Shown: piece by piece, positions 1 through 10,559 of the stretch
How the letters are laid out: every line of letters begins with the position of its first letter
How positions within the stretch are numbered: the first letter of the stretch is position 1
Source of the DNA: Symbiodinium natans
Taxonomy: Eukaryota > Sar > Dinophyceae > Suessiales > Symbiodiniaceae
Assembly (NCBI GenBank): GCA_905221605.1
Contig: CAJNDS010002349.1
Coordinates: 248,001-312,000 of the forward strand
Length of the DNA: 64,000 bases
Reading direction: 5' to 3'
The notes under the pieces: generated by a model
What the model was told of the DNA's origin: nothing
What the model saw: the letters and a program-made list of their open reading frames with translations, nothing else
Databases searched by the model: none
Made by a program: the position numbers and the translations under genes

Positions 1-560
1 ATCGCACAACTAAATAGCATATTCAATAAGATTTTGAATATGATGTTTCTGTATATGAGGACCAGGTAAAGTCTTGCCTATTCAAATCACTGAGAAAAGC
101 ACGTACATGGGTTATGCACAGGCCTTTGCCAAGGAGGCTTTAACAGAGAAGGCCTATATGTGCAAATATCGACTTTTGCATTTGAAAGAAGCTGAAATAT
201 CCTTTTTTTCAATAAGAACCATTCTGGGATCACAGTACCTGCTGTTTAAGAAAAAGTCTATATCTCATGCACACCCTTTCTTTGCGATAACGATTTAGTT
301 CTTCTGATCTTTTAATTCAAGCTCTTAATATTGCATTGCCCCCTGTGATTATTGCAGCAAAGCCTGCTCGAATCGCATTAACGTCTTAACTACTCGATTG
401 AAAACTGTATCAAAAAACTAAGTAGCCTGTTCAAGCAGCCAATAAGGTTTTGAGAACATCCTACTCGAAAAGCCAACAAGAGGTTGAGCAGAAGAATTCA
501 AGACAGTACTAGGGCTTGGGTCCAATACAGGGCTAGTGAACTGTCCCAATGGACCAACCG
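1..560. other. No recognisable gene
   Basis: AT-rich sequence without a supported coding region, RNA gene or clear repeat. The longest open frame (74 codons, 74-298 on the plus strand) has no domain signature and looks random. Confidence 0.5.
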
Positions 561-1340
561 CGAAATTGAAAAGAAGTCCAAAAGTCCAAAAGTCCAAAAA
601 TCCAAAAATCCAAAAACCCAAAAATCCAAAAATCCAAAGTTTCCTGGGAGATTGTCCGGAGAACTTTGGATTTTTGGATTTTTGGATTTTTGGACTTTTG
701 GAGTTTTAGATTTTTGGGCTTTGTGCTTTTTATGTTATTTGTGCTTTTTCATGTTTTTTCGTGCTTTTTTGCACTTCTTGCACTTCTTGCACTTTTTGCA
801 CTTTTTTGCACTTTTTTTGCACTTTTTTTGCACTTTTTTGCACTGTTTGCACTTGTTTGCACTTTTGCACTTTTTGTGTACTTTTTGCACTTTTTTGTGC
901 TTTTTGCACTTTTTGGTGCTGTTTAAATTTCGCAATATTTTTGCAAATATTTGTCCTCTTGAATGTGCTTTTCCAATCCAAAAAATCCAAAGATCCAAAA
1001 ATCCAAAAACCCAAAAACCCAAAGTTCTCCGGACAATCTCCCAGGAAACTTTGGGTTTTTGGATTTTTGGACTGTTGGACTTTTGGATTTTTGGATTTTT
1101 TGGATTGGAAAAGCACATTCAAGATGACAAATATTTGCAGAAAAAATGCGCAATTAGAAAAAAAGCACCAAAAAGTGCAAAAAGTACAAAAAAGTGCAAC
1201 AAGTGCAAAAAGTGCAAAAAAGTGCAAAACGTGCAAAAAAAAACAGAACAAGGCACAAAAGAACACACAAAGCACAAAAAAACACGAAACAAAAACACAA
1301 ACCATGCACAGGAAACACAAAAAGCACAAAGAAGTGGACA
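560..1340. repeat. Large nested inverted repeat with low-complexity arms
   Basis: Tracts built from AAAAATCC and AAAAGTGC words are arranged as a long palindrome. The TTTTTGCACTT tract at about 720-940, followed by a segment ending in TTTTCCAATCC, returns as its reverse complement at about 1085-1320. The turn is near 1035, at a 32-bp core (1019-1050) whose reverse complement also occurs at 636-667. The tracts are open in several frames only because they are repetitive, so the 341-codon plus-strand frame here is not credible as a gene. Confidence 0.85.
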
Positions 1341-1431
1341 GGGAAAGCATGGCAGGGTACAGTGTCTCGAGAACCTTGGACATGTCGATGTGGGTCCATT
1401 GGGGTTAGAGGTTGGTCCATTGGGGGGGGGC

Positions 1432-1454
1432 GACCATATATATATATATATGTA
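1432..1454. repeat. G-run plus TA microsatellite
   Basis: A run of G is followed by ACCATATATATATATATATG. Very similar G-run or C-run plus TA-dinucleotide junctions lie at 10651-10682, 25155-25195 and 27532-27575, so this is a recurring junction type in the window. Confidence 0.7.
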
Positions 1455-1504
1455 CGACGGACCCTTTATGTACTATTTGATGGTTCCTGTCCCCCTTTCA
1501 AATT

Positions 1505-2560
1505 TTTAACGGTGTTAAAGATTTTAAGGATTTTAGCGCCTTTAAATTCCTGAAAATCCTTGAGATTTTGAAAGGGCTCTGGCTTTTAAAATTTTAAGGA
1601 TTTTAAGGATTTTAAGGCCTTCTAAATTCCTTAAAACCCTTAAAATTTTGACAGAAAATTAAATTATTTTGGGAAAGGGTCCGGGCCTTTTAAATTTGTA
1701 AACATCCTTAAACTTAAAACCCTTAAAATCCATAAAATTTTGAAGGCACGCCGGGCCTTTCAGATTTTTAAGGATTTTAAGGCCTTTCAAATTCCTGAAA
1801 ATCCGTAAAATCCTTAAAATTTTGACAGCCAGAGGCCTTTCAAATTTTTAAGGAGATTTTTTAAAAATGTAAATGGGCCAGGCCTTTCCCCAAAATAATT
1901 TTCAGGATTTTCAGGTTTATTCAGGATTTTCAGGATTTTAGTGCCTTTTAAATCCCTTAAATTGCTGAAAATCCTGAAAATTTTCAAGGCCCGGGCCTTT
2001 CAAAATTTTAAGGATTTTGAGGATTTTAAGGCCTTGAAAATTCCTTAAAATCCTTAAAGCCCGGGCCTTTCCAAATTTTAAGGATTTCAAGGATTTTGAG
2101 GCCTTTTAAATTCCTTAAACTCCTTAAAATTTTGAAAGAAAGTTAAATTATTTTGGGCAAGGGCCTGGCCCATTAAAAATGTTAAAAATCCTAAAATCAT
2201 TAAATCCCAAAAAATTTTGAAAGGCCTCTGGCTTTCAAAAATTTTAAGGAATTGAGGATTTTAAGGAATTTACAAGGCCTTAAAATCCTTAAAATCCTTA
2301 AACTTTTGAAAGCCAGGGGCCTTTCAAAATTTCAAGGATTTTAAGGATTTCGAGGAGTTTAACATTTAAATTGGCCAGGCCTTTCCCCAAAATAATTTTC
2401 AGGATTTTCAGGGCTTTCAGGATTTTCAGGATTTTAAGCCCTTTAACAACCCTTAAATTCCTTAGAATCATCAAAATCCTTAAAATTTTGATAGCCAGAG
2501 GCCTTTCAAAATTTTAAGGATTTTACGGATTTTTTTCACTTCTACATGGGCCACGTCTTT
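1505..2560. repeat. AT-rich degenerate repeat, AAGGATTTTAAGG family
   Basis: About 1 kb made of the words AAGGATTTT, CCTTAAAAT and GGCCTTTCAAA in both orientations, so that most stretches can pair with a neighbour. Blocks carrying CCAAAATAATTTTCAGG recur near 1890 and 2390. No coding frame of note. Confidence 0.8.
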
Positions 2561-2980
2561 TACGAAACTTTTCCACTTCAAGCAAAAGCGCCTGTGTCAT
2601 TGCACTGTCGTTGGAAAACACATCATGTCATGCTAAAATCCTTTCAGGAGAAAAAAGGGGTGTCCTACTGTACTTTCACCTTTTGCACCTCTCCTTAGGA
2701 CATTCGTCTTATCGACGGGTGGACTACAGAATCCGCAAGATCTGTACAAGAAAATCTCCACCACTAGCATTCTCGGTCAAACTCGAGAGGTACTTCAAAC
2801 ACAATGCTCCAGATTCCAAATCCCTGTGCATCTTCCTCATTCGAGGATGGAAACAGTTGAACTTGCAATCTTTGATGTTTAAACACGACTTGACGTCGCA
2901 AAGCTCACATTGTCACACTCACAGGTCACATGAGCTCGTGGCGCGGCATCAGGCCATCTCACCCCATCTGGAACCACTCA
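2561..2980. other. No recognisable gene; downstream flank of the retroelement
   Basis: Ordinary-complexity sequence between the AT-rich repeat and the tail of the copia element. A long terminal repeat would be expected near here, but I could not match any stretch to sequence upstream of the element. Confidence 0.4.
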
Positions 2981-3649
2981 TCACGGGGTACACTGCCTGC
3001 ATGGTTCATATCCTTCTCGCTGCGCTTGCTCTCGGGTGAGCAATCGAACATGTTGTCCATCACGATGCGCCTTTCGCACCATTCCACACATCTGACTGTG
3101 GAACCTTTGGCCGGTGTAGCCAGTCAGCGCCACCCGTCTTTGCATCCAACCATGTCCCACTACAGGCACAGGCTGCGCTTGCAATGGTACTTCAGCTTCA
3201 GCATGTAGCTGAGGTTCATGTAGCCGAGGTTCATCTCCATGTCGCCGAGGTTCTTCTCCATGTCGCTGAGGTTCTTCTCCACGTCGCTGAGGTTCTTCTC
3301 CATGTAGCTGAGGTTCTTCCCCATGTAGCTGAGGTTCTTCTCCATGTCGCTGAAGTTCTTCTCCATGTCGCTGAGGTTCTTCTCCATGTAGCTGAGGTTC
3401 TTCTCCATGTCGCTGAGGTTCTTCTCCATGTCGCTGAGGTTCTTCTCCATGTCGCTGAGGTTCTTCTCCATGTCGCTGAGGTTCTTCTCCATGTCGCTGA
3501 GGTCCTTCATGCGCTAGGTCCGCCAATGCTGCCATTTCACGCAGCCTTTCCATCCTTTGACTTTTGCTCAGCACTCTCCATGCCAAGCACATCACGTTCA
3601 GCGCTAGCAACATGCCCGCAGCCATCAGATCAGGAGCACGCCAACCCAC
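2981..3649 (-). pseudogene. C-terminal tail of the copia polyprotein, with a heptad array and a Cys/His motif
   Basis: A 222-codon open frame that follows the RNase H region. It has a short hydrophobic stretch near its N end (about residues 8-25), then the translated 21-bp repeat array, then a terminal segment of about 55 residues with FHSQMCG and, 25 residues on, EPCRQC. That ending resembles Cys/His metal-site tails I associate with dinoflagellate copia proteins, but I recall this only loosely and call it inference. In this frame the array reads as RHGEEPQ; in a neighbouring frame it reads LSDMEKN, a better coiled-coil heptad. The original frame may therefore have crossed the array through compensating shifts. 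Confidence 0.55.
3215..3510 (-). repeat. 21-bp tandem repeat, about 14 copies
   Basis: The unit is TTCTCCATGTCGCTGAGG plus TTC, repeated with a few substitutions (for example tcg to tag, and cca to cac). As 21 is a multiple of 3 and the unit has no stop codon, the array is open in frames of both strands. On the minus strand one frame gives LSDMEKN, with hydrophobic residues at heptad a and d positions. Confidence 0.92.
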
Positions 3650-3898
3650 TGGCCGATTTTGATCTCCAGACTCAAGGCGCTCATGATTGTTATTCCAGTC
3701 TGTTCACTCTCATGGCCTTCCACAGGGATCTCCCTCGCACTCGCACTCCGCATGGCATCCATCATCACCAGCAAGCGGATCACCTTGGAGTTCATCTGCT
3801 CATACTTCAGCCGGTCCTTGTTCAAGCACTCGAAGCCACCATAGCCCAGGCGGCTCATCAAAAATCGGCTAGCGCCTTTGTACCTATGTCAGCAGTAT

Positions 3899-4375
3899 TT
3901 AGATACGTAGACACTGCGGCCAATTCCAAGTTTCCCTTTGCACCCATAGCAGTTTGGTTTCCAGATGACGCACTTTCGATACGCCACGCTTTTGGAGCAG
4001 TGATCGTGCGCTAGACGAGTCTAGCCGGCAAAGCAACCGACAGGATGTACTTGAGAGTGTTTTGATCACATGCCCCACATACAGCAGTTCAGCAGCCGTG
4101 GAACAACATGCCATGAGCTCAGCTGCGCACGATGAAAGAGAAATCGAGCCTTGCTTGCGTACGAAGCAGAAGCGCGCGTTGCCATTCACATATACGTGGC
4201 CACATGTAGACGACACCCTCGTCCAATGGCCTGCCCAGTCGCTATCGCTCATGCCTTCAACCAAATCAGGTTCGCCACTCTTTTCAAGCCTTAGCCTTGT
4301 TGCTTCTTCCCGACTGAGCTTTCTTTCATCTAAACTTGACCTTCCCGGATACGTCCATGCCAACGTGTGAGACAT
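3899..4375 (-). pseudogene. Copia RNase H domain
   Basis: Recognised by the copia RNase H signature: SDSDWAG (first catalytic Asp), then VSLSS-like SISLSSCAAELMA (catalytic Glu), then a LDSSSARSL segment (third Asp) and a HLETK segment. This domain removes the RNA strand after cDNA synthesis. It lies one frame away from the reverse-transcriptase frame and overlaps it by 46 bp, consistent with a frameshift between two originally fused domains. Confidence 0.88.
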
Positions 4376-6192
4376 GCATCAGCTGTGGCCAACAAGTACT
4401 CTGCTAAGTGACAGGCATGTTTCCACATACGCTTCGTTGGCCGACTCATCGACCTTGCCAAGTGTGCGATGGTCCACCGTGCATCTGGCCTATCGGGGCT
4501 GAGGTACAAGAAGCTTCCGACTGCCGCTCTGAACTTCGAAGCCTCCAAGTCCTGCAAGGGCTCGGACTCATCCATCTGGGCAATCTCTGGACTACACGGC
4601 GTTTTCCTTAATATCCCCCTTTTCAAGTCCAGCACACCACAAATTTTCTCCAGGTACTTCTTGTCGACTCTCACCTCAATGCCAGACTCGGTGATGATCA
4701 GCTCTTTCTTCAAAAACTTCAGGCTATCACCTATATTCTTTACGGGCTCTGAGACTTCCAGCTTGTACTTCCTCTCCAGGATTTCAGTTACCTTGCGTGT
4801 ACTCTCTGGGGTTCCAGCTAGCAAGCCATCATCGACATGAACTGTTGCACCCAAACCTGGCTGTCCAAACGCTGCAGGACATGCTTCATCTGGCACCAAG
4901 CCAGCCGTAGCCAGGTCTGCAGCCAGCTGTTCTCCCCACCGCGCAGACGCTGCCTGTTGTCCTGGCAAGCAACGATGGACCCTATACGGAGATCCGTCCA
5001 ACATCACATAAAGCTGCTTCACCTCGAGGAACGCGTCTTTCACATCGAAGCTAACCATTTGCCACCCTGCTCGGGAAACCATGAGGGCCGGCAACAGCTT
5101 TGCGATTGATGGATTGGTGCTTGGGGCATACACGTCTGTCCTGTTCGGATCCCAAAACTTCAGCTGCTTACACACTAATCTCGCCCTTCTCTTCCACTTC
5201 GCCTCACGGTACCGCCAGTCCATCACATGCTTCGTCTGCAATAGCTCGGCTGCCTCAGGCAAGGACGCTACCTGCTCCAACACTCCCATGTCCAGGAGTC
5301 GGTTCACTTCTGTCTTCCTGCTCTCAGCATCTACTTGCTCCATTTCATGTTCCGACAGTTCTGGAGGCCCTTCATTCTCAGTCCTGCTATGCCATAACTT
5401 TCCCCAATCGAGGCTTTCTTCTTCCTCTTCTTCCTCAGACCAAATCCCCCACTTTTCCATGTCGCCCCACTCCTCTTCTAGGTGCTCATCTAACACATAG
5501 TACTCAGCATCTGCTACTTTCACAGTTGAAACCCTGGAGGTCTTTGGCGGCGATGAGCTCCCGGCGTAGAGTGGAGGCGCGTTCAGCGGGGTGTTCATTG
5601 CCTCCGGCATAGGTCTCTTCTCTCCGCGCTTCTCTTCCTCATCGGCACTTGGTTCGGGCTCAGATCTCTTCTCACCTCTTCTTGCCTCGATGTCCATCTC
5701 CTCCATCACGCCATCACCAGCTGCACCTTGCGACGGGGTTGAGCTAGCAAGAAGTGACGATGGTGTCGAAACCCCTCCTGGCTCTTCATGGCTTGACTGT
5801 CTTGCACCTGACTGCGATGACGAACTGGAAGAGTCAGATCCAGCCTCATCTGGTGTCTTCAATCCTTTGGTCCTTCCATTGGCACTACCGGCATGTCCGG
5901 CACCACATTCGGCTTTGTCCTGTCTTTCATAACAGGAATCACGACCTTTCCCAGGCTGCTCAACGAGAACTTGAACGGTTTGCCTTGGAATTCTTTCAGC
6001 ATGTGCTTGCTCCACCGTTCTTGTGGACTCAACCTTCGGACCGTTGTTGACAAGTACAAACCAAGCGCTGTCCCACACGCATGCATGTCGTTCGCGAGCG
6101 ATTTTCCAAGCCACAGGCCTTTCACGAACTTCGGGCATCCTTTCTTTCGATGACCTTGACTCAATGCAAACAGAACCACCTCGCCGAAACAT
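4330..6192 (-). pseudogene. Copia reverse transcriptase, with linker
   Basis: A 620-codon open frame. Roughly the first 260 codons are a polar linker rich in Ser, Glu and Gly. The rest is a copia reverse transcriptase (RVT_2 type): the WKRRARLVCK segment, SFDVKDAFLEV with the first catalytic Asp, and VHVDDGLL with the Asp pair of the active site, followed by SFLYLSPDRPDARWTI and WKHACHLAEYL, which lead into RNase H. It would copy element RNA into cDNA. All visible catalytic Asp residues are intact, but the frame is separated from both integrase and RNase H by shifts. An ATG start is not expected inside a polyprotein, so the start is arbitrary. Confidence 0.92.
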
Positions 6193-6870
6193 GCCAATTT
6201 CCCGTTGTAGGCCAAGCCAAAAGCTTTCTCGAACGAAGTCGTTCCAGCTCTGACTGCAAACGTATTCTGAAGCATTGAGGCATGAACATACGCCCAGCCT
6301 GCGATTTCATCTCTCGTTCGAATCTCCGCTCCCGATTGAGCCTTCACCTGTTCCAACAAAGTTGCCGCAAGATCTCGGATGTTTTGGACACATTGTTCCG
6401 CCATTCCATTTGTCGCAGGCTCATGAGGCTGTGACGGTTTCGCCACGGTCTTCCAGCCCAGCGTCGTCCTTGAGTGACAAATCATCTTGGTCAGGCTGTT
6501 GCAGCAGGCTCATTGTCCGACCTGATTGCAACTCCTTGATATCCCAAATAGGATATGAAGCCTAAGATTTCTTTGGCCGCGTACACCAAGGATTGATCAC
6601 CTTTCGACTCTAGGGGTATGGCTCTTGACATTCCTGTCGTCTTGTCAACAGCCACCACCACAACCATCACATCTTTGTCCTTAGGAGCACTTCACATAAA
6701 ATCTCGTTCACCTCCCGTGACATCGGTGAAAAAGAAGTCGAATGCAATGATTGGGTCCCCGCCATCACGTTGCTCCCCATCCTGACGGTGAGCATCTCTC
6801 CTTGATCTGCAACTCACGCAGTAGCTGCACCATTCCTTGAACGGTACATGAGGGAGCTCATGTCGGCTAT
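5859..6870 (-). pseudogene. Copia integrase: zinc finger, catalytic core and C-terminal part
   Basis: At about 6870-6780 one minus frame reads HELPHVPFKEWCSYC followed by VSCRSRRDAH. This is the H-x3-H/C-x2-C zinc-binding module with its downstream GRxRDxxH-like segment that precedes copia integrase. IAFDFFFTDV (about 6750-6720) carries the first catalytic Asp, and KDVMVVVVAVDKT follows. The 208-codon frame 5859-6485 holds the rest of the core, including HEPATNGMAEQCVQNI with the catalytic Glu region replaced or shifted, and the C-terminal WLGKSLANDMH segment. The domain would insert cDNA into the genome. At least two frameshifts interrupt it. Confidence 0.85.
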
Positions 6871-6919
6871 TTCATCGGCTGTTGGTTGCTTAGGAAGTCG
6901 CTCTCCACGCGGTTGATGT

Positions 6920-7672
6920 TCATGAGGTTTCGCTGCATTCTCCAGCGCCATCGCATCCTCTAGAGCTCTCTTCTTCGAGTGACTCATCAGTCTCTGGAAC
7001 ATCACTTTCTTGGAACCAAACATACCCAGTCCGATCGTCTGGTTGGTCTATAGCTTGTCTAACATGCTCCCAACCCTTGACTCTCACTGGTGACAGAATG
7101 GCCCTCAAGAGGTTCCTCTTGCGGCCTGCCGACAGCGGGTCGAACCGCCGGCGCAGACGTCTCCAAACCTCAAACCCACCACCAGAGTTCACCACTATGC
7201 CCTCGGATTCTCCCGTGCACAGGCGCTGGAGTAGCCGCCACACTTGGTCACCCTTTTCCGGGATGTCTTCTACGGTATCTGCGGCTGCTGTTACTGTGCC
7301 ACCGGGGTTAGCGGGGGTTGGGCTGTTACCAAACTGCAGGTCTACATCTGTGTCTTTGACTTCGTCTTCTTGCTCCTGTACCCACTCAAGTACCTCTTCA
7401 AACTTTCTTCCAAACACAGATGCCAACATATTGACGACCGACCGATCCCTCTACGGAACTCATCTTCCACATTGTTGAACCGTTCGGGTCTACCTAAGGC
7501 TTTGGTATCGAGCCTCATCGTTTGGCCTAGCTCTGCTACAGACTGAGCTAGGGCTGCTACCCCTGCTTGCCCCTGTTCTGCCTGTCGTTGCTGTGCCCTT
7601 AGCGCCGTTATCTCTGCCTGCATTGCTGCTATTGTTTGTTGTAGAGTTGTAGCTGCTGTACTTGTGTTGCAT
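6920..7672 (-). pseudogene. Copia gag-like region
   Basis: Two overlapping minus frames make up a gag-like protein. The upstream one (7342-7623) ends its useful part with DTKALGRPERFNNVEDEF, which resembles the start of the capsid-like domain in copia gag. After a frameshift, 6920-7429 continues with the GGFEVWRRLRRRFDPL segment and GRKRNLLRAILSP, typical of gag of the UBN2/retrotran_gag type in dinoflagellate elements. The frame then enters acidic sequence and reaches the integrase zinc finger without any recognisable zinc knuckle or protease. Confidence 0.72.
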
Positions 7673-7802
7673 CCATTGTACCTACCCGCCCCTAACCCTC
7701 CTACCTGCAGCCCTGTCGCGCCCGCTCCTTTTCCCCCGGCGCGGCTGCGACGATCTCGGTGCTTGTTGCGGCTGGGCCACTGCCTTTGTAAAAAATGCTA
7801 TT

Positions 7803-8710
7803 TTAGCTGCATATGATGGCTTCGGAGGGGCTATCAAGACCAGAGCTGGCACGAAGGGGGCCGCTGCTACTGGTACGGATGCCTTCCTTGCAGGCGGTGC
7901 AGCTGCTGGCTTGGCTCTCCTTTGCAGCTGGCTCTTCTTTTGCGTTTGCAGGTGGCTTTGCTACCGCTCTCGGCGGCAAAGGGTTTGCTACCGCTCTAGG
8001 TGGCGGAGATATCCACGCAGGCCTTGGGACTGCCTTTGCCGGTACCTTTGGCCCACTGGCCTTCTTGGCCTTCGGTACACCCTCCTTTGTCTCAAGCTTT
8101 ACCTCCTTTGTTGCTGACTTCGGCGCTTCTTCTTCTTCTTCCTTCAGCTCCTCCTTTATCGCACGCTTTGCCCTTATGAAGGCCCTACCCCTGTTGAACC
8201 TGCTGGCTGCTACCTTCGCTGCCTCTGTCGCTTTTGCGCGGCGGTTGTCACACGACGAGCACGCCTCGTCTACACCACTTCGGCCCAACCACTTGTGCGC
8301 CAAGGCAGAACCTACCGTTCCCGGTCTGGTTCTTTCGGCCTTGCGCGCTGCAAGCCTTCGCACTTGATAGCGGGTGACAGGCTTTACCTCTGCACCTGAG
8401 GCTCTCGCGTCGGGCCTCCCTTTGTCTTTGCCGTAGAATCCGTAGAAGTACTCCAACACTGCGGTCCTCCACAAAGCCTTGCTTATCCCTACCGGGCGTT
8501 TGAGATTCTCCTTCTCTGCCCGGCGACGCGCGCGATTCGTCCACCTCTCTTTCCGGCGTTTGTAAAGCTTGATCTTCCAGGCCAGCCAGTCCAACTTCTT
8601 CTTCTTCTTTTCTTCTTCTTCCTCCTCCTCCTCGTTCACTTCTCTCTTAACTCCCACTCTCGGTGGGGCTTTCTTGGCTGCCTTGTGCCCTGGCGCAGAA
8701 GCTGCCTTGA
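7803..8710 (-). pseudogene. Lys/Glu-rich open frame upstream of gag
   Basis: At least 284 codons without a stop, and the frame stays open further upstream to about 8710. It starts with runs of Glu and Lys, contains a CSSCDNRRAK segment, and ends in Ala/Pro-rich repeats. Its position just upstream of gag on the same strand suggests the N-terminal part of the element's gag or a leader ORF, but no domain is recognisable. It could also be an unrelated low-complexity frame. Confidence 0.4.
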
Positions 8711-9508
8711 GAAAAATTAAAGGAAGAAGATTCGGGACCCCCCTTTACGGGTTTCGCGAAAAGGATTTAGGGAATAGGGTTTGCTTTTAGGATTCAGGGG
8801 CTCTCCCTTTCAAGATTTAGGGGCTCTCCTCCTTAGAACTGAAGGATCCGATTACCCAAATTCTTATCCCTATATCCTACAGAGCGGGGTTCCTACATCT
8901 TGTTCCCTAGATTTATTCCCTTAATGTTACTCCCTAAGCCCTAAGGAGGGGCATCCTGGCATTTTCCAAACAATGTTATTCCCCAAGTCTTACTCCCTAA
9001 ATCTTATTTCCTTAATCTCATTCCCCAAATGGTGTTCCCTAATCCCTAAGGAGGGTGGTTCCTCAATTCCTATAGAGGAGAGCTCCTGAATCCTATAAAT
9101 CAGTCCTGTTCCCGAAGTCCTTTACGCTAGGCCCTAAAAACCCAGATTTCTGGAAATTTCCTGGAATGCACGAGCACCCCCCCCACCCCACCCCCGGCAT
9201 GCACCCATGCCTTTTTCCAGAATCTCAGCTTCTGCAGATACGCCTGGTTATTATTACAAAGGGTGAGTGAGTGAAACTCATACTCTATATTTTCGTACAT
9301 AAGCAGACGAGCCTGAAATATATTTTAACTATACATAAGCACGCAGCTTTCAGTCCGCAAGAAGATGACACAAGATGAAACTGATTCAAACTGATTCAAA
9401 CCTTCTTCAACTTGAATAAGGCGTATTCAACTTGAATAAGGCTTATTATGGCTTATTCTACTTGAATAAGGTTTGAATCATTTGACTAAGTTTCTTTATT
9501 TTCGAAAT

Positions 9509-9643
9509 GGTGCTTGTGCAACATTCCTTACGCGTCAGGCCGCTGCATTAAGGAAATAAGCTTTCGGGAACGGGAGCCCACCCTTTTGGGCTTAGCGCTT
9601 TAGGAAATGAAGGGCATTAAGAAAAGGGAATAAGGTGGGGAAG
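9509..9643 (+). repeat. 135-bp direct repeat, copy 1
   Basis: Starts GGTGCTTGTGCAACATTCC and ends AATAAGGTGGGGAAG. It matches 10251-10385 with only a handful of differences, so it is a recent duplication compared with the heavily decayed repeats around it. Confidence 0.93.
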
Positions 9644-10250
9644 AAGATTTCGGCATCCCACCCTCTAGGGCTTAGCGGCGATAAGGATAATACGATACGA
9701 TTTGAGAGTAAATTTAAAGGAATAAGATTAAGGGATCCCGCGCTTTAAGGTTTAGGGTAAAGAATTAGGCAATAATTGTTTTTTGCTTTCGGATTTAGGC
9801 TTAAGTTTAGGGTTTAGAGTTTAGAGGGGTTTAGGGTTTAGGCTTGCAGGATGTGGGGCTCTCCTAAGGGCTCTCCTCTTTAAGATTACGGACACCTCTT
9901 TGGGGCTTCGGGAATAGGACTTAGGGATAAGATGGGGATGAAGATTTCGGGATCCCACCCTTTAGGGCGTAGCGAAAAGGAGTTAGGGAATAGGATCTGT
10001 TTTTAAGATGTAAGGATTTTTTCTTCAGGGTTCGGGATTGAGAGTAAATATACGGCAATAAGATTAAGGCATCCCGCACTTAAGATTTAGAGAAAAAAAG
10101 ACTAGGCAACGAATTTCATTTTTGCTTTCGGATCTAGGGCTCTCATAAGGGCTTGGCCGGGCATCTTGAATCTTGAATCTTGAATCCAAAGCCTTATTCA
10201 AGTTAAATAAGGCTTGGAAAATGAATAAGTTTCACCTTTGTTTTCCAAAC

Positions 10251-10385
10251 GGTGCTTGTGCAACATTCCTTACGCGTCAGGCCGCTGCATTAAGGAAATA
10301 AGCTTTCGGGAACGGCATCCCACCCTTATGGGCTTAGCGTTTTAGCAATTGAAGGGCATTAAGAAAAGGGAATAAGGTGGGGAAG
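10251..10385 (+). repeat. 135-bp direct repeat, copy 2
   Basis: Second copy of 9509-9643, the same length. Both copies are preceded by AT-rich sequence with CTTATTCAAGTT-like words. Confidence 0.93.
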
Positions 10386-10446
10386 CCGGACATCTCACCC
10401 CCGTTTGCAAGCGACATAGCAAGAGGCCAAGCCGAGGACCTCACTC

Positions 10447-10545
10447 CAGTTCCTAAACCCTAAACCTTCAAGCCTACACCCCTAAGTAAAACCCTAAACC
10501 CTAAACCCTTGTGATCCCTAAACCCCCAAGCCCTACACCCTAAGG
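10447..10545 (-). repeat. Degenerate telomere-like CCCTAAA block
   Basis: Repeated CCTAAACCCTAAA and CCCTAAG words, i.e. TTTAGGG on the minus strand, opposite in orientation to the TTTAGGG words at 9800-9845. Confidence 0.8.
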
Positions 10546-10559
10546 ATCTTTATGTATGC

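Larger units (their letters stand above)
2981..8740 (-). mobile_element. Degenerate Ty1/copia-type LTR retrotransposon
   Basis: Read on the minus strand, the order is gag-like region (about 7.6-6.9 kb), integrase zinc finger and core (6.87-5.9 kb), reverse transcriptase (6.2-4.33 kb), RNase H (4.37-3.9 kb) and a C-terminal tail (3.86-2.98 kb). Integrase before reverse transcriptase is the Ty1/copia order. The pieces lie in all three minus frames, which requires several frameshifts, so this copy is probably dead. No CCHC zinc knuckle or aspartic-protease motif could be found between gag and integrase, which suggests an internal deletion near 6.87-7.0 kb. I could not find LTRs, a primer-binding site or target-site duplications, so the ends are approximate. 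Confidence 0.88.

Noticed and set aside
484-1509. 341-codon plus frame and several overlapping frames on both strands
   Set aside because: All arise from A/T-rich words repeated in a palindrome; several frames are open at once and no domain is present.
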